Shown: positions 45,401 to 54,291 of the stretch, one piece after another
Position numbering within the stretch: position 1 is the stretch's first letter
Layout of the letters: each line of letters starts with the position of its first letter
Assembly: GCF_029784135.1 (NCBI RefSeq)
Contig: NC_073745.1
Span: forward strand, 245,501,993-245,565,992
DNA: 64,000 nt
DNA from: Toxorhynchites rutilus septentrionalis
Lineage: Eukaryota > Arthropoda > Insecta > Diptera > Culicidae
Reading direction: 5' to 3'
The notes under the pieces: generated by a model
Seen by the model: the letters and a program-made list of their open reading frames with translations, nothing else
Databases searched by the model: none
What the model was told of the DNA's origin: nothing
Made by a program: the position numbers and the translations under genes

Positions 45401-48400
45401 ATAAAATTATTGATTCTTGGTCTGTAAAACTGTGAGTATAAACGTCGTTGTGTACAAAAATTCTATATTGAAAAATGATTTTGTGTTCGCACGTCACGAT
45501 TAAACTCGAGAGCGAAACAATGGATTTTAATAATTAATATCAGACGTGATGCGTTTTAGTCGGATTTATATGCAAAGAAAGTTTTGAACATCAATCAAGA
45601 AGTTGTAAAGAAATATAAAATTGGAGAGTTTAAAAGTTTAAAAAAATAAACATTACGACAATCAAAGGGAAGGTTTTTAGTTCCAGTGTTCCACATTCCA
45701 CATGAGTGTAAATTGTTTCCTAAGTGGGATACTGATGTCGGTGGTTATGTTGCCTGACACGCGAAAATCTCTAAAGTTTGCGACATATGAAGGCAAGTAG
45801 AATAGATTTTGCTAATGATTTCTAGCTAGCAGCACACTGTCAATGACACTAGAGATGTTATTTGTTGTTTTTATTTGCGTTTATTTAACATAAACATACT
45901 TTCAGCGTCAGCGAGATATAATTGATTCCTTCTTGAACAACAAGGGGAGACGAGCCAAAAAGTAAGTAGAGTACGAAAACGTTATGGATATCAGATTTAA
46001 AAACAAAAATGTAATCTGATTATCCTTCCCTGAGTTTCTAGCTAGCTGTTCGTTCCGGGACTCTGGCAACCCTATACCAACCAATACAAATTGAGCGTAG
46101 GCAGCATAAAGCAGAACTCGCACTCAGGGACACACGTATTGTTTACTGTTTGGAGTCATATATGTTAATGTTTGATTTCGTTGGATAGTTTCCTTTGGCA
46201 AGCGATGTTTGGATACCCATCCGGAACCTTTCTTGGTGAATTGCAACTAAAAACACTGCTGCAGGATCGCGCGGAGCACTTCATTTTTAATTTCAGGTTA
46301 TGATTTCTATGCTGACTACCGCAAAGGACCCCTCTGGTTCGTTCACTGACACAGTTGTGTCAGGTTCTGTTGCAGTAACATGAATCATGAATCATGCGCC
46401 TCGCGTAATCCATATGATTCTGCTGCTTTATGATACATGGAGTGGTTAGATATGTAGTGAGTGAGAGGCGAAGAAGAATAAAAACATTCAGCACCGGAAG
46501 TGATCATGACGTTTTGGTTCGGATACTCGTGTATAATGAAGTACAAACCGGAGCAGAGTTTTCTCGTTCTCGTTTGTGTCATGATTCGTAGCATGTAACA
46601 ACGAACGAATGCCACTGAGCGAAATGGCTTCTGCAAGATCATACGTGAACAAACTAAAATGAGTTATTTAGAGAAACGTTCAACCAGCAAACACTGTTGC
46701 ATTCAATTATATTCGGAAGGTGTTGATGTTCAATCACTAATTGAATTTGAAGTCACATTCTCTATTATCTCGCATGTATCATGTATTTCATGTATCTCGA
46801 GAACGGTTAGTCATTGGATAAAACGTTATATATCGTTTTTCATGTAGAATCGCATCTATATTCCATATTTTATGTTACTCTTTCTAAATGGTTGCGATTT
46901 CACGAAATATTAAAATTTAATTATTCATATCTCCATTTTGGTGAGTCGACCACAAAACCACTGTATGCCAAACTTCGTTAAATTGTAAGACAGACTGGAT
47001 TTTGAGTTGCGATTTTATGAAAAGAAAAAGATCTACAATTTTAAATACGCCCTCATGTTTCAGTCATGCTTCAAGTTGGTTTTATGATAATGAAAATTGT
47101 GATTTTAAGTAATTTCGATCACAAGTACCAAGTTTCAAAAAAATCGGAGAGGGTCGACACCAGAATGTTTACTTAAACATATTGAAAACTTGAAAATTTT
47201 GAAGCAAAGTGCCAACAAAATGCGATTGAATGAAGGATTTAAGATTTACCAAGGCAATAACCCAAAGCACAAGGCACATAAAGTTCGCATATGGTTACTT
47301 TACAATTGCTTGAAAGTTATTCATACTTCACCACAATCTCCCGACGCTAATTCCATTGAAAAACTATGGGATTATCTGAATAGGAAAGTTAGAAACCACC
47401 AGGATTCTAACAAAAACGATCCTCAAATGGATCTCCATGGATGAATAGATGAATCTTCCTCGCGAGTACACTTAAAAGCTCATAGTCTTCCGAAATGACT
47501 AAAATCAGTTGCAATGAGCAAGGATTACCATACTGAATATTTAATCCCGAAATTGATCAACGCCATCAAAACCGAATTGAAACAGCAAATACGAATATGA
47601 GTTTGAGTGAATTTTCGAATACATTTGCTAGTTCACAATCATATTTCGAGAAAAATCTGAAAACAGATATAATACCTTCTCACGCTTATGTAAAACTAAG
47701 ATTTGATTCTGGTAGAATCCGGAAGCAGAGTGTTCATTTTATAACAGCGATCGTAGTAGGTGTATCAAAAATTGTTTGACAGAAATTTGTTTGGAAAACA
47801 TGTATCTTCCGACGGTAAAACTTGTTTCGATCCGTTTTGTTTTGAAAAAGTTGTGCAGTCGAAAGAAGAAATTTGATTTTGGGCAGCCACATTAAAAATC
47901 ATGCGTGGTCATGTACTAAAATTGCGAAATCGCTGAAAGATACTAAATCAACCGTTTATGACGTGCTGAAACGTTTCGGTGAAAGTAGAACTCAGGATCA
48001 GAGGACGCGTCGATCGGAAGTTGATGTTGAAGGTATCAAGAACAAAAAAGGGAAACACGGGACTCTTGGGCCGATATCGCCAAAAAACACATGGCCTGAC
48101 ATTTTATAAGGTCACTGTATAGAGATGTCCCCTGCAAATTTAAATTCGTTTTCGCAGATAAATTGCCATAAAGTTCTTGAATTATTAAGGGATTTGCAAC
48201 TGTGGACAGAAAATCAAGGTTCTCGTTACAAACAAGACAATGGAAAGTGCCTGCGGAAAAAAACTTCTTCCATTTATTGAGGCACGCAAAAGTCCGTAGA
48301 AGTTTTGGCCAGATATGGCAGGTTTCCATTGCTGTTGCGAGATGCTTCAGTGATACCGTGACAATGGGATCGATCGCAATGAAAAAAGGCCTCAATCCTC

Positions 48401-51263
48401 TCAATTGCCCCCAAGTCCGGCAAATCAAAAAATATTGGCCATTATTTTGAAGCGGTTATTGATGTTGTATACATGAAGAGATCGTGAAATAAAATGGCTG
48501 CTGAAAATAAAATGACCGCAGTTAAACGCATCCTTTTTTAATTATATCCGAACCCGCTCGGAAATACAATTACAACAGTTTGTAATACATAAACTGTTTT
48601 ATGGAAATTTGTCATGAAATCAGATCATTTTCAACCCAGTTTGTTATAGCTGCAGAGAAACATTACCTTATAGTCCTGGTCTTGGATGGACTGGATTTTC
48701 GATTGTTCTATCAGCCATTCTCGGAAATTTATATACGTATTCGTGACTTCAAAAATCCAGGAATCATTGCCATCGACAAGTCGAAATTTAGTTACCAATG
48801 AAATTCAAAGCCAAATCTTCTTAAATTTCGTCGATAAATCATGGTTTTACATAATTCACAAATATATATCAAATGCAAATCAACATTTCGCAGGAAGTCC
48901 CGTATGAAAAATCGATATGACGATTTTCATTGGCACCCTTAACCATACGTTTTGACTCATATTCCTAAAAAGAATGTCCCAGAATGTCGATTTTTCCAAT
49001 ATAATAGTTATTTTTGCTAAAGTTTTAAGTTAACCCATTTTATGCAACTTTGATAATTTTGTATGGCTTTAGAAAGCAACCATATGGTAAGGTTTCGTTA
49101 TCAAATGATAGCTTAGTTTCTTAGTTACCACTTACTGTTGGTTTCATTCAATTTTGTATTAGTTACTGGGCGAAAAATCGGTTTAAAGCAACTATGTGCG
49201 GAAAGTACATAACCTAATAAAATGCAAAAATGTGTAAACTTTTTTACAGTATTACTTTGATAAAAGAACACATATTGTAATGTAGGAAAAAACCGACAGG
49301 ATGAAAGATGTAGGTTTTGGTCAATGTTTTTGCGATTTTTGGTTTTTTTTTGTCATTTTCCGGAACACCGAAAAACAAAAAAATAATAATTCTTGGAGAT
49401 TGGACTTTTTGTAACGCCAGTAACCAAAATTACACTAATGGCTTTTTTTAAAAAATAATGTTTACAGCTTGGTCGTTGATGGGTCAAACACTGGTTGCAA
49501 TCCAAAAATTATCAGATAAACAGAACTAAACTAACACATACCTGGAATGACTTTGCTGCCTTAGCCGATGGTTGTTCAAAACTTTCCTCTGCCTTACGCT
49601 TCTTTCCCGGCTTGGCCGCCGGCTTTTCCTCTGGTTCTTCATCTTCCGAATCATCTGACTCTTCAGATTCCTCCTTTTTGGCCACAGGTTTTTTCACTGG
49701 CATTTTTTTCGCTGGCTGCTCGTCTTCTTCATCGTCGTCATCGTCGGATTCCTCCTCGCTCGATGATTCTTGTTTCTTTGCAGCCGGTACAACAGCAACC
49801 GCAGGTTTCTTTTTCGCTGGAGGCTGCTCTTCCTCCTCGCTAGAATCTTCACTCGATGACTCTTGCTTCTTTGCCGGCACCGGTCGCTTAGCAGCAGGTG
49901 TGCTAGCTACGACCTTCTTGGCGACCTCCTCCTCCTCGGAAGAATCATCACTGCTTTCTTGCTTTTTCGCTGCAGTCGCAACAGTTTTCTTGTTTACAAC
50001 TGGTTTCGGTGGAGGAACTTCCTCTTCCTCGGAGCTGGAATCATCTGAAGATTCATCCTTTTTAGCGACAGCAGCTTTAGCCAGCGGAGCCGCAGCCGCT
50101 TTCTTGTTGACAACTGGTTTCGGTGCAGGAACTTCCTCTTCCTCGGAACTGGAATCATCTGATGATTCCTCTTTCTTCGCTGCAGCTTTAGCTGCCGGAG
50201 TTGCAACAGCTTTTTTGTTAACAATCGGTTTTACTGCAGGAACTCCGTCCTCTTCGGAACTGGAATCATCTGACGACTCGGCTTTCTGGACGACGGGTTT
50301 AGCCGGTGTCTTCTTCTTAACAACTGCTTGTTTCGATTCCTGCTCATCCTCTTCTGAACTGTCCTCTGAAGATTCTTCTTTCTTTGCAGGGGTCTTAGCA
50401 GCAGCAGGAGTTTGCTTAGCTGGGGTTTTAGCTGGCGTTGCTTTAACTGCACCTTTAGCTGGTGTCGCTTTGACTGGAGTCTTGGCGGGTTTAGCGGGCG
50501 TTTTAGGTGCTTCTTCCTCAGACGAGCTGTCATCGCTGGATGATTCTTGCTTCTTTGCAACGGGAGTTGCCTGTGGACCGTTTTTCTTGTTGCCATTGAC
50601 TAATGCCTTTCCATTCGTCACCGATTTCCCGTTTGTAACTGCCTTGGCTGGAGTTTTTGGCTGCTCTTCCTCTTCTTCTTCGGAAGAATCCTCAGAGCTA
50701 GACTCTGCTGTCGGCTTGGATACAGCGATCTTCTTAGGTCCGGATGTTTGATACTGTTTTACGACATCTTCTAAGCGTGGTGAACCTTTAGCGACGACCG
50801 GCTGAATGAAAGAAAAGGAAAGAGGTTAACACTTTTTATTTCAAAACATTTACTTAGTATCTCCACAATGCAATTGACTACACATGTGTATGACCTTTCA
50901 AGTCATCGATTACCTAACACGCGGTAAATATAACCAACTGGAACAAATCAAATCTTCGCGAATGTTTTGCGCACAATAACTTTAGCTTGTTGTTAACATA
51001 GCACAGCAGTTTGAAACCTCGTTTCGGCAGAAACAAAAATCGATGCCGAACACGTGTTTTCAAGCCGCTTGTCAAACACATTCGATTCCGGAGACGAATT
51101 TCGTAAGAAAATACATATTCATCGTCAAAATCTTCGTTCTCTAGATGAAAATCATACTTACCGATTTAAATTTCTTCTGATATACTTCTGCGAATGTTTT
51201 ATCTTTCCTCGAAAGATAATCGAAAACCAGCGCCTGCAGAATACTATCACTAGCCGCAGCCAT
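30263..51263 (-). CDS. Nopp140: Nopp140 gene, overall extent
   Basis: A multi-exon minus-strand gene for the nucleolar and coiled-body phosphoprotein Nopp140 (vertebrate NOLC1), a chaperone of box C/D and H/ACA snoRNPs. Exons in order: 51263-51162 (LisH), 50801-49542 (repeats), 42970-42284 (zinc fingers plus RGG, stop), 37438-36629 (repeats), 31642-31469 (SRP40 part 1), 31200-30520 (zinc fingers, stop), 30418-30263 (SRP40 part 2, stop). Every junction is phase 0, so the exons can combine freely. Drosophila is known to make two Nopp140 isoforms, one with the SRP40 end and one with an RGG end; the same two ends are present here, plus a third zinc-finger end. Which combinations are used cannot be read from DNA. 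Confidence 0.88.
30520..31200 (-). CDS. Nopp140: alternative last exon with six RanBP2-type zinc fingers
   Basis: After a pyrimidine-rich acceptor (TTCTTCCAG, 31209-31201) 226 codons run to TAA at 30522-30520. An in-frame stop lies just upstream of the acceptor and no ATG precedes the fingers, so it must be spliced in. Six units follow the W-x-C-x2-C-x3-N-x6-C-x2-C pattern, starting WKCLICKTLN, CWACSGCHFLN, DWNCPDCNALN, QWVCEKCNNIN, VWTCEACYYVN and DWKCPQCKRVN; the second has C and the fifth a shifted N. RanBP2-type fingers commonly bind single-stranded RNA or proteins. It sits inside the intron that separates the two halves of the SRP40 domain, in the same phase, so it can replace the canonical end. 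An independent gene is less likely, as no start codon is present. Confidence 0.8.
   Translation of the reverse strand, partial: RGFISFASDVPENATKPSPSEKWKCLICKTLNRHKKTQCNGCKTIKTLVTSKNKLEHCWACSGCHFLNFEDQTKCLKCGTNNPDPCDNNASRKKGDWNCPDCNALNYCSRTSCYKCGKEKPVLPYKQWVCEKCNNINFAHRLCCFKCKEPRRVWTCEACYYVNNITDIRCGNCTKGTFLVNSEDRQRKRSGPKNKRLPGDWKCPQCKRVNFARKFKCMICFELKPI
31469..31642 (-). CDS. Nopp140: Nopp140 exon: SRP40 domain, first half
   Basis: The exon reads FSTPPNNHHKSPFQNGDRSG, then QRFRRIKEEEIVVDNRLRDN, SYDAK and the donor AAG|GTGAGT (31468). RRIKEEEI.VD.R..DNSYDAK is the diagnostic start of the SRP40/Nopp140 C-terminal domain. Two acceptors are possible: TTTTTCAG before 31642 (better tract) or ATTCCAG before 31600; both keep frame and differ by 14 residues. 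It can splice to 31200 (zinc fingers) or 30418 (SRP40 end). Confidence 0.88.
32760..34345 (+). pseudogene. Tc3-like transposase, broken
   Basis: In several frames: an N-terminal HTH with KIAHRIG and VVLNYLATPQGYGKK (32840-32940), then, after an interruption, WVIFTDKKKFNLDGPDGFN (33820-33890). These are followed by GGGMVWAGF-like residues, FQQNNATILTSKETKQWIKD (34040-34110) and a C-terminal piece reaching MARLPIIDM near 34350. The first catalytic Asp block (FTDEKKFNLDGPDG type) is present with Glu changed to Lys; the DNA-binding and DDE order is that of Tc3. Stops, frameshifts and about 600 bases of extra sequence (33190-33815) inactivate it. Confidence 0.8.
33191..33570 (+). repeat. 30-bp direct repeat inside the Tc3-like remnant
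   Basis: A block starting caagctcaattgtcccatgt at 33191 recurs at 33541, 350 bases apart, in the stretch that interrupts the transposase. It may mark an internal duplication or an insertion boundary. Confidence 0.6.
34640..35130 (+). pseudogene. pogo-like transposase remnant
   Basis: Broken frames read YDLTVDQV.NCNESALFFKML and LTHLDEKNAS, similar to the DDE_1 core of pogo/Tigger transposases, where the first catalytic Asp (usually in N.DETGL) is Asn here. The C-terminal open piece (34907-35131) ends EDEGKKE. It lies between the nested Tc3-like element and the nested hAT-like MITE, inside the pogo-like element. Confidence 0.6.
35139..35850. mobile_element. hAT-like MITE (712 bp)
   Basis: Starts CAGGGCCCGAAATC and ends CCGAGCCCTAGA, flanked by GTTACAGT (35131-35138) and TTTACAGT (35851-35858), an 8-bp duplication with one mismatch. 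The interior has tcagctgactat repeats and no credible gene. Confidence 0.65.
36629..37438 (-). CDS. Nopp140: Nopp140 second repeat exon
   Basis: Acceptor TTCTTCATCAG (ends 37439) is followed by 270 codons starting LSRSKPAIESRVAQLAQLAK and ending GQKRKAEESEEQPPAKGAKA-NQ at donor CAG|GTAGGT (36628). Seven acidic Ser clusters such as SSSDDSSEE alternate with Lys/Ala/Pro-rich basic stretches, the hallmark of Nopp140; the clusters are dense casein kinase 2 sites. The C-terminal end closely resembles the end of the exon at 50801-49542, so one is probably a duplicate. No separate LisH exon was found in front of it. Confidence 0.88.
37854..38424. mobile_element. pogo-like MITE (571 bp)
   Basis: Ends CAGgttGGacTCGATTATATA and inverted CAGcacGGgtTCGATTATATA, flanked by TA at 37852-37853 and 38425-38426. 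Extra tcgattatatacag copies sit just inside both ends. Related ends occur at 22925-23070 and 59323. It lies in a Nopp140 intron. Confidence 0.75.
38913..39834. repeat. cluster of catggtttgtcc repeats, possible MITE
   Basis: ttggtttgtcc (38913-38923) and its inverse ggacaaaccaa (39824-39834) bound a region with further copies of (a/t)catggtttg(t/c)cc near 39120-39175 and the inverse near 39795. No gene is recognised inside. Confidence 0.45.
39846..41332. other. Nopp140 intron, nothing recognised
   Basis: AT-rich. Short open frames, such as 40017-40280 with a hydrophobic segment, have no family resemblance or start context. Confidence 0.35.
41333..41835. mobile_element. TA-flanked MITE with internal CGCGTAAATTCC repeats
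   Basis: TIRs CACTGGAGTCGCTTTTTACG and the inverse of CACTGAAGTCGCTTTTTACG, flanked by TA (41331-41332, 41836-41837), 503 bp. Both subterminal regions are arrays of an ~18-base unit, ccgcgtaaattccaaaat, three to six copies each side. Confidence 0.85.
41836..42283. other. non-coding; 3' flank of the zinc-finger/RGG exon
   Basis: On the minus strand this would be the 3' UTR of the exon ending at 42284. GAAATAAG about 90 bases after the stop is the only AATAA-like signal close by. Confidence 0.3.
42284..42970 (-). CDS. Nopp140: Nopp140 alternative last exon: four RanBP2 zinc fingers plus RGG tail
   Basis: The first AG after a pyrimidine-rich tract is the acceptor CACATCAG (ends 42971); 228 codons follow in phase 0, starting QQQGGKGERKSFGGFNNKDN and ending at TAA (42286-42284). 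Four fingers start AWECEKCNTYN, DWECACGFKN, DWDCSSCGASN and NWECAECKFSN. They are joined by Gly/Asn linkers with repeated KSFGG and followed by GGRGGRGGRGGQRGGRGGGG. The end, KKITFDE, resembles the INSIKFDE end of the SRP40 exon. RGG tails and RanBP2 fingers both bind RNA. Splicing from 49542 gives a 682-residue protein, close to the RGG isoform length in Drosophila. No start codon exists in the exon itself. Confidence 0.85.
   Translation of the reverse strand, partial: QQGGKGERKSFGGFNNKDNDNSKGAAWECEKCNTYNDAHYRSCKQCKAFNKNADDSNDWECACGFKNFPNRRSCFKCNAANPNGGAGGGGGGFQRKSFGGGDNGGNKSFPGDWDCSSCGASNFAKRGTCYKCSTANPNGTNGDNWECAECKFSNFPSRWSCFKCQTRNPNDSGKPAGRKSFGGNGGASGGRGGRGGRGGQRGGRGGGGNRSFSDNSETNANKKITFDE
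43240..43382 (+). repeat. 143-bp direct repeat, copy 1
   Basis: About 85-90% similar to 43780-43922 (ctgtaggaagcgattgtact to catctcccat). Non-coding, in a Nopp140 intron. Confidence 0.8.
43780..43922 (+). repeat. 143-bp direct repeat, copy 2
   Basis: Second copy of 43240-43382, 540 bases downstream. Confidence 0.8.
43923..47044. other. Nopp140 intron, no gene recognised
   Basis: 44180-44360 contains three diverged ~45-base units around ctttgagaaa...tggaaaa, minisatellite-like. gccgcaggttg..tatagctgtg at 44720 is also near 29942. Nothing else is recognisable. Confidence 0.35.
47045..47560 (+). mobile_element. Tc1-like (DD34E-type) transposon remnant
   Basis: After a flank shared with the foldback at 18751-18948 (gataatgaaaattgtgattt), the plus strand encodes FKIYQGNNPKHKAHKVRIWL and QSPDANSIEKLWDYLNRKVR. 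These correspond to the second and third catalytic blocks of Tc1 transposases (D.PKHKA..V and PQSPD.N.IE). In the first the catalytic Asp is Asn. A stop follows soon after and the N-terminal half is absent. Confidence 0.75.
47870..48490 (+). mobile_element. ITmD37E-like transposon remnant
   Basis: The N-terminal HTH piece reads TKIAKSLKDTKSTVYDVLKR (47925-47985). Further on, frame-shifted VARCFSDTVTM and LNPLNCPQVRQIKKYWPLF (48385-48448) correspond to the NPPNCP..RPIE.YWA block of mosquito DD37E transposases, with the catalytic Glu changed to Lys. The middle is collapsed. Confidence 0.65.
48491..49079. other. Nopp140 intron, nothing recognised
   Basis: AT-rich, with short open frames only. 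Confidence 0.4.
49080..49245. repeat. dispersed repeat, inverted copy at 15780-15990
   Basis: See the copy at 15780; shared blocks include tttaaagcaactatgtgc. It probably belongs to a MITE inside the Nopp140 intron. Confidence 0.6.
49542..50801 (-). CDS. Nopp140: Nopp140 first repeat exon
   Basis: Acceptor TTTCATTCAG (ends 50802) is followed by 420 codons: PVVAKGSPRLEDVVKQYQTS, then ten acidic Ser clusters (for example SSSEDSSEEEEEE, ESSDDSSSEEEEV) alternating with Lys/Ala/Pro/Thr basic repeats (TPAKTPVK, KPVVNKKA). It ends GKKRKAEESFEQPSAKAAKS-FQ at donor CAG|GTATGT (49541). Alternating acidic CK2-target clusters and basic repeats are the snoRNP- and Pol I-binding region of Nopp140. Near-perfect internal repetition (blocks near 49990, 50110 and 50220) suggests recent unequal expansion. 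It can splice to 42970 or 37438. Confidence 0.93.
51162..51263 (-). CDS. Nopp140: Nopp140 first exon with LisH motif
   Basis: ATG at 51263 encodes MAAASDSILQALVFDYLSRK, then DKTFAEVYQKKFKS, ending at donor TCG|GTAAGT (51161). This is the N-terminal LisH dimerisation motif of Nopp140. The start is chosen because it is the only ATG in frame and matches the family N-terminus. Intron 1 is 360 bp. Confidence 0.93.
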
Positions 51264-52362
51264 TTTTGTCGGAGCAGAAACACAAGTGTAGCTTCACTTC
51301 AAATACTATATTCAGAAAACAAAAACGTTTCTGTTTCAATTGCTGCACCGAAAATGATATATTTTTTTCTCTATTCTGTTTAGCACGCCACGTTTCTTTA
51401 CACAGTAAAAAAAGAACTAGATGCGTGCACCCGCTTTGAACGCTGTTTTGGATTTGATGATGCTCGAGCAAAGGAATGAAGAAGATCGAAAACATGCGGG
51501 TTTCGACAGCCGCCTGTAATGTTGGTAGCACGTGTTGCTGAAATTCCTGTCACGAGGGTAACAAATAACGGGGGGGTTTCAGTTTTGAGTATGAAGGTGG
51601 GAATATATGTCTGCGATTTTGATTTTATATTCCTCTCGTATTCGATTCGTATTTTTGTTATTTTTGGTTATGTTATTGCAATTCGTAATAACGAAAGTCA
51701 TATCCATTTGTTTGTTGAGATAGTTTATTTTTCATATAAACCTAAAATATATAGGTTTGCTAATCATCCATAGGTATCATATGATATCATTTTGTGTGAA
51801 TCAATGTGCTATAGTAAAACTACGATTCCTAATTTTCTAGCTTGCTTTGAGCTAGTCATTAGAAATATCAACATTCATTTAATAAACCTCCCTTCATTAC
51901 ATTCACTGCTTGAAACGAGAATCGCTTAAATCAAAATATTTTAAGGCATCAATTCTTCGTTTCAGCCTCACCTTTTTCGACGTAATTAACTATTCCATTT
52001 GTTAACAGAGTTGACATCAAACAATTAGTTGACAATTGTCGTTGTATGTTGTTGTTGTATTCACATGGGCTTGTGAAACGCGAATATTTGTTTTGATTTT
52101 TGATATTTTTGTCAACAGTTAAGTACTATACTTAATTGATACAATAGTAACTGTCAATCACATTAATTCAACATGAAAAAAAAGATGTTATGGTTTTGAT
52201 GTCGAATATAATGAAAAAGTGTCCGAATTAAAAAGCCATCCGGACTCAATAGCATTACGGTAAATATCAAACACTTCGATCGCACTGGAAGCCAAATGAG
52301 TAATCAAGGTGCCTATAAATACATACATTTATGTAAGCACCTTGTGATTAATGTCTTCACCA
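51264..52362. other. Nopp140 upstream region; no other gene
   Basis: Would contain the Nopp140 promoter and 5' UTR on the minus strand; no TATA box stands out. A small hairpin (aaggtgc...gcacctt, 52306-52343) lies near the right end. Confidence 0.35.
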
Positions 52363-53291
52363 CCCAGCAAACATTAAATCGTATAATTTTGCACGTGCCA
52401 AGTCTTACAAGAAACCCAAATAAATCATAATCGCATATGATATCAATCAAAGTATGTATCGTGTATAATTGAAATCGCACAAAATGTAAAAAAATCGATT
52501 TTATATACCATTATCAAATTAAGTCGCAATTTGGTGTAATAAAAATCAATTTTATGATGCACATTGTCGTAAAATATATTTAATCCGCATCAAATGCGTA
52601 TATTACGCTGATGCAGTTTGTGTGTCGCATAAGCGTATAATTTAAATCGATTCAGTACTGTAGTAAATCGTGTTGCATGCTGAAGAAAATCATGAAACAG
52701 TAAATCATATTAGATCCTAATAAAGATCATATTGAAATGTCAATGAAATGCTGATGCACTCAAAAATTTTAACTGCTGTTGAATAGCTGGTGGATGATAA
52801 TCCAGCCGACCAGAGTTCGAACCCACATCGCAGCAGTTTTCATCAAACATCAATCTATGCCATTTTAAACATTCATATTCCACTTCCAACACAAGTCAAT
52901 CAAACAATTATTATTTCTACAAACATAAATACTCATATATAAAAATGGCGATTCGTGAGGCTATAATAAACATTTCACGAAAATATTTTGCGCCATTTGT
53001 TTTTTTCTATGTCTGTAATCAATCGTATATGAGTATGAAAAAAAGTCGTATTTGGTGCTTCGACAATTCATGAATATATTCATATTAGATCGCAATTCAA
53101 TTCAACATACTCGCTATTATAGCCGGTCACAGTTGCATATTCATCCAAACAAATTCGGTAAGCATTTGCCATGTATGTATATGGCCTCCACTTTTGCATG
53201 CATATGCCAGTTAGGCGCATAATATGCCAACCAAATTTTAGGGCATATGATGTTATATATACGCTTGTTATGCGATTTAATGTTTGCTGGG
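52363..53291. mobile_element. TIR element (~930 bp)
   Basis: Both ends carry CCCAGCAAACATTAAATCG in inverted orientation (52363 and 53291). No transposase is visible. It contains a SINE scrap (52780-52865) and runs of cgcataatatgc-like AT sequence. Confidence 0.8.
52780..52865 (+). mobile_element. tRNA-like SINE fragment
   Basis: A-box-like tagctggtggatgataatcc and a perfect B box gagttcgaaccc (52813-52824). Too short for a tRNA gene and without cloverleaf pairing. Confidence 0.5.
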
Positions 53292-53888
53292 CAGGAATGC
53301 CAGGTGGTCTTTTTTAAAATGGTACGAAAAACTGTCTTCAAATGTCTTCACCATCATATCGGAGGAAACTACTTTTACTTTTGAACAATGCTTGACAGCT
53401 TATTCAATGTTTATTCTAACTGGTATTGTTATATAGCGCATTTAATTAATCATATCTTGAGGTTTTGAAATATATTCCAATAAATGTGAACAAAAATATA
53501 TATTGCGCGACGGCGAACTAAATTTTATGAGTTTAGAAATGATAATTGGCTTGATAAACCGTTGATTGAATGAATATAACTAATCACAAAAACGGAGCTG
53601 TAATAACTAAATTTGTTTAATTCAGTTTTGATTGCAATTCGAACCATATCCATAAAACTAATTATTGAAACGGTATGTAACCGGAAAACCTTCGATTTGC
53701 GAAGTGGACGTTTGAAAGATCTTGATTGATATATTGTATAGTATAGGCCCAAAATAATAAATACAATGTCACAATCGAGCGCAAATGGACTAACGTATTC
53801 TAGAAACAATATATGTAGACTGCTTGATGTTCTCTAGAATTTGAAGTAAAAGTCGCTTAGTTGTTGAATTCATTCTATATGCTTGTGG

Positions 53889-54020
53889 AGGGGATCTGGC
53901 GTAGTGATAACATCCACGCTGAAGATCACGAGTTCAATTCTCACTCCCGACATTCTTCCAATGTAAGGTGAAAGTGACGGATCAGCCAAAAGGGTTGAAA
54001 GTCACTATAATACAGAAAAA
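53889..54020 (+). mobile_element. tRNA-derived SINE
   Basis: Head ggatctggcgtagtgataac (A box) and cgagttcaattc (B box, 53929-53940), then a body with gtgaaagtgacggatcagcc and a tail ending actataatacagaaaaac. The layout matches common Aedes-type SINEs. Confidence 0.75.
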
Positions 54021-54291
54021 CAAAATTCTCTATGTTTGTGGATCTTCTTTGAAAAAAGCACGTGAAGCCCGAGACAAAAGTCTTCGTTGAAGTACAAAAG
54101 TACAAAGAATAAAAGTAAACAAATAACACATATTTTAAAATGTCTTCAAAATGTCTACACAAAATCAAATGTCTTCACAGTAAGTCAAATGTGTTCAAAA
54201 TGAAAACATGTCTTCAAACCTGGCGATTTTGTTCCTCACATCTGGCATTCCAGCTCGCATGCTTTATCAGAGATGCCAGGTTTGAAGATAT

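Noticed and set aside
49495..50751. 418-codon plus-strand open frame rich in Ser and Leu
   Set aside because: It is the antisense shadow of the Nopp140 repeat exon; low-complexity GAA/TCT codons keep the opposite strand open. No start context, splice logic or family.
53889..53960. possible tRNA gene (A and B boxes)
   Set aside because: The boxes belong to a SINE: no acceptor-stem pairing, and a SINE body and tail follow. The same applies to 52780-52865 and 2822-2900.
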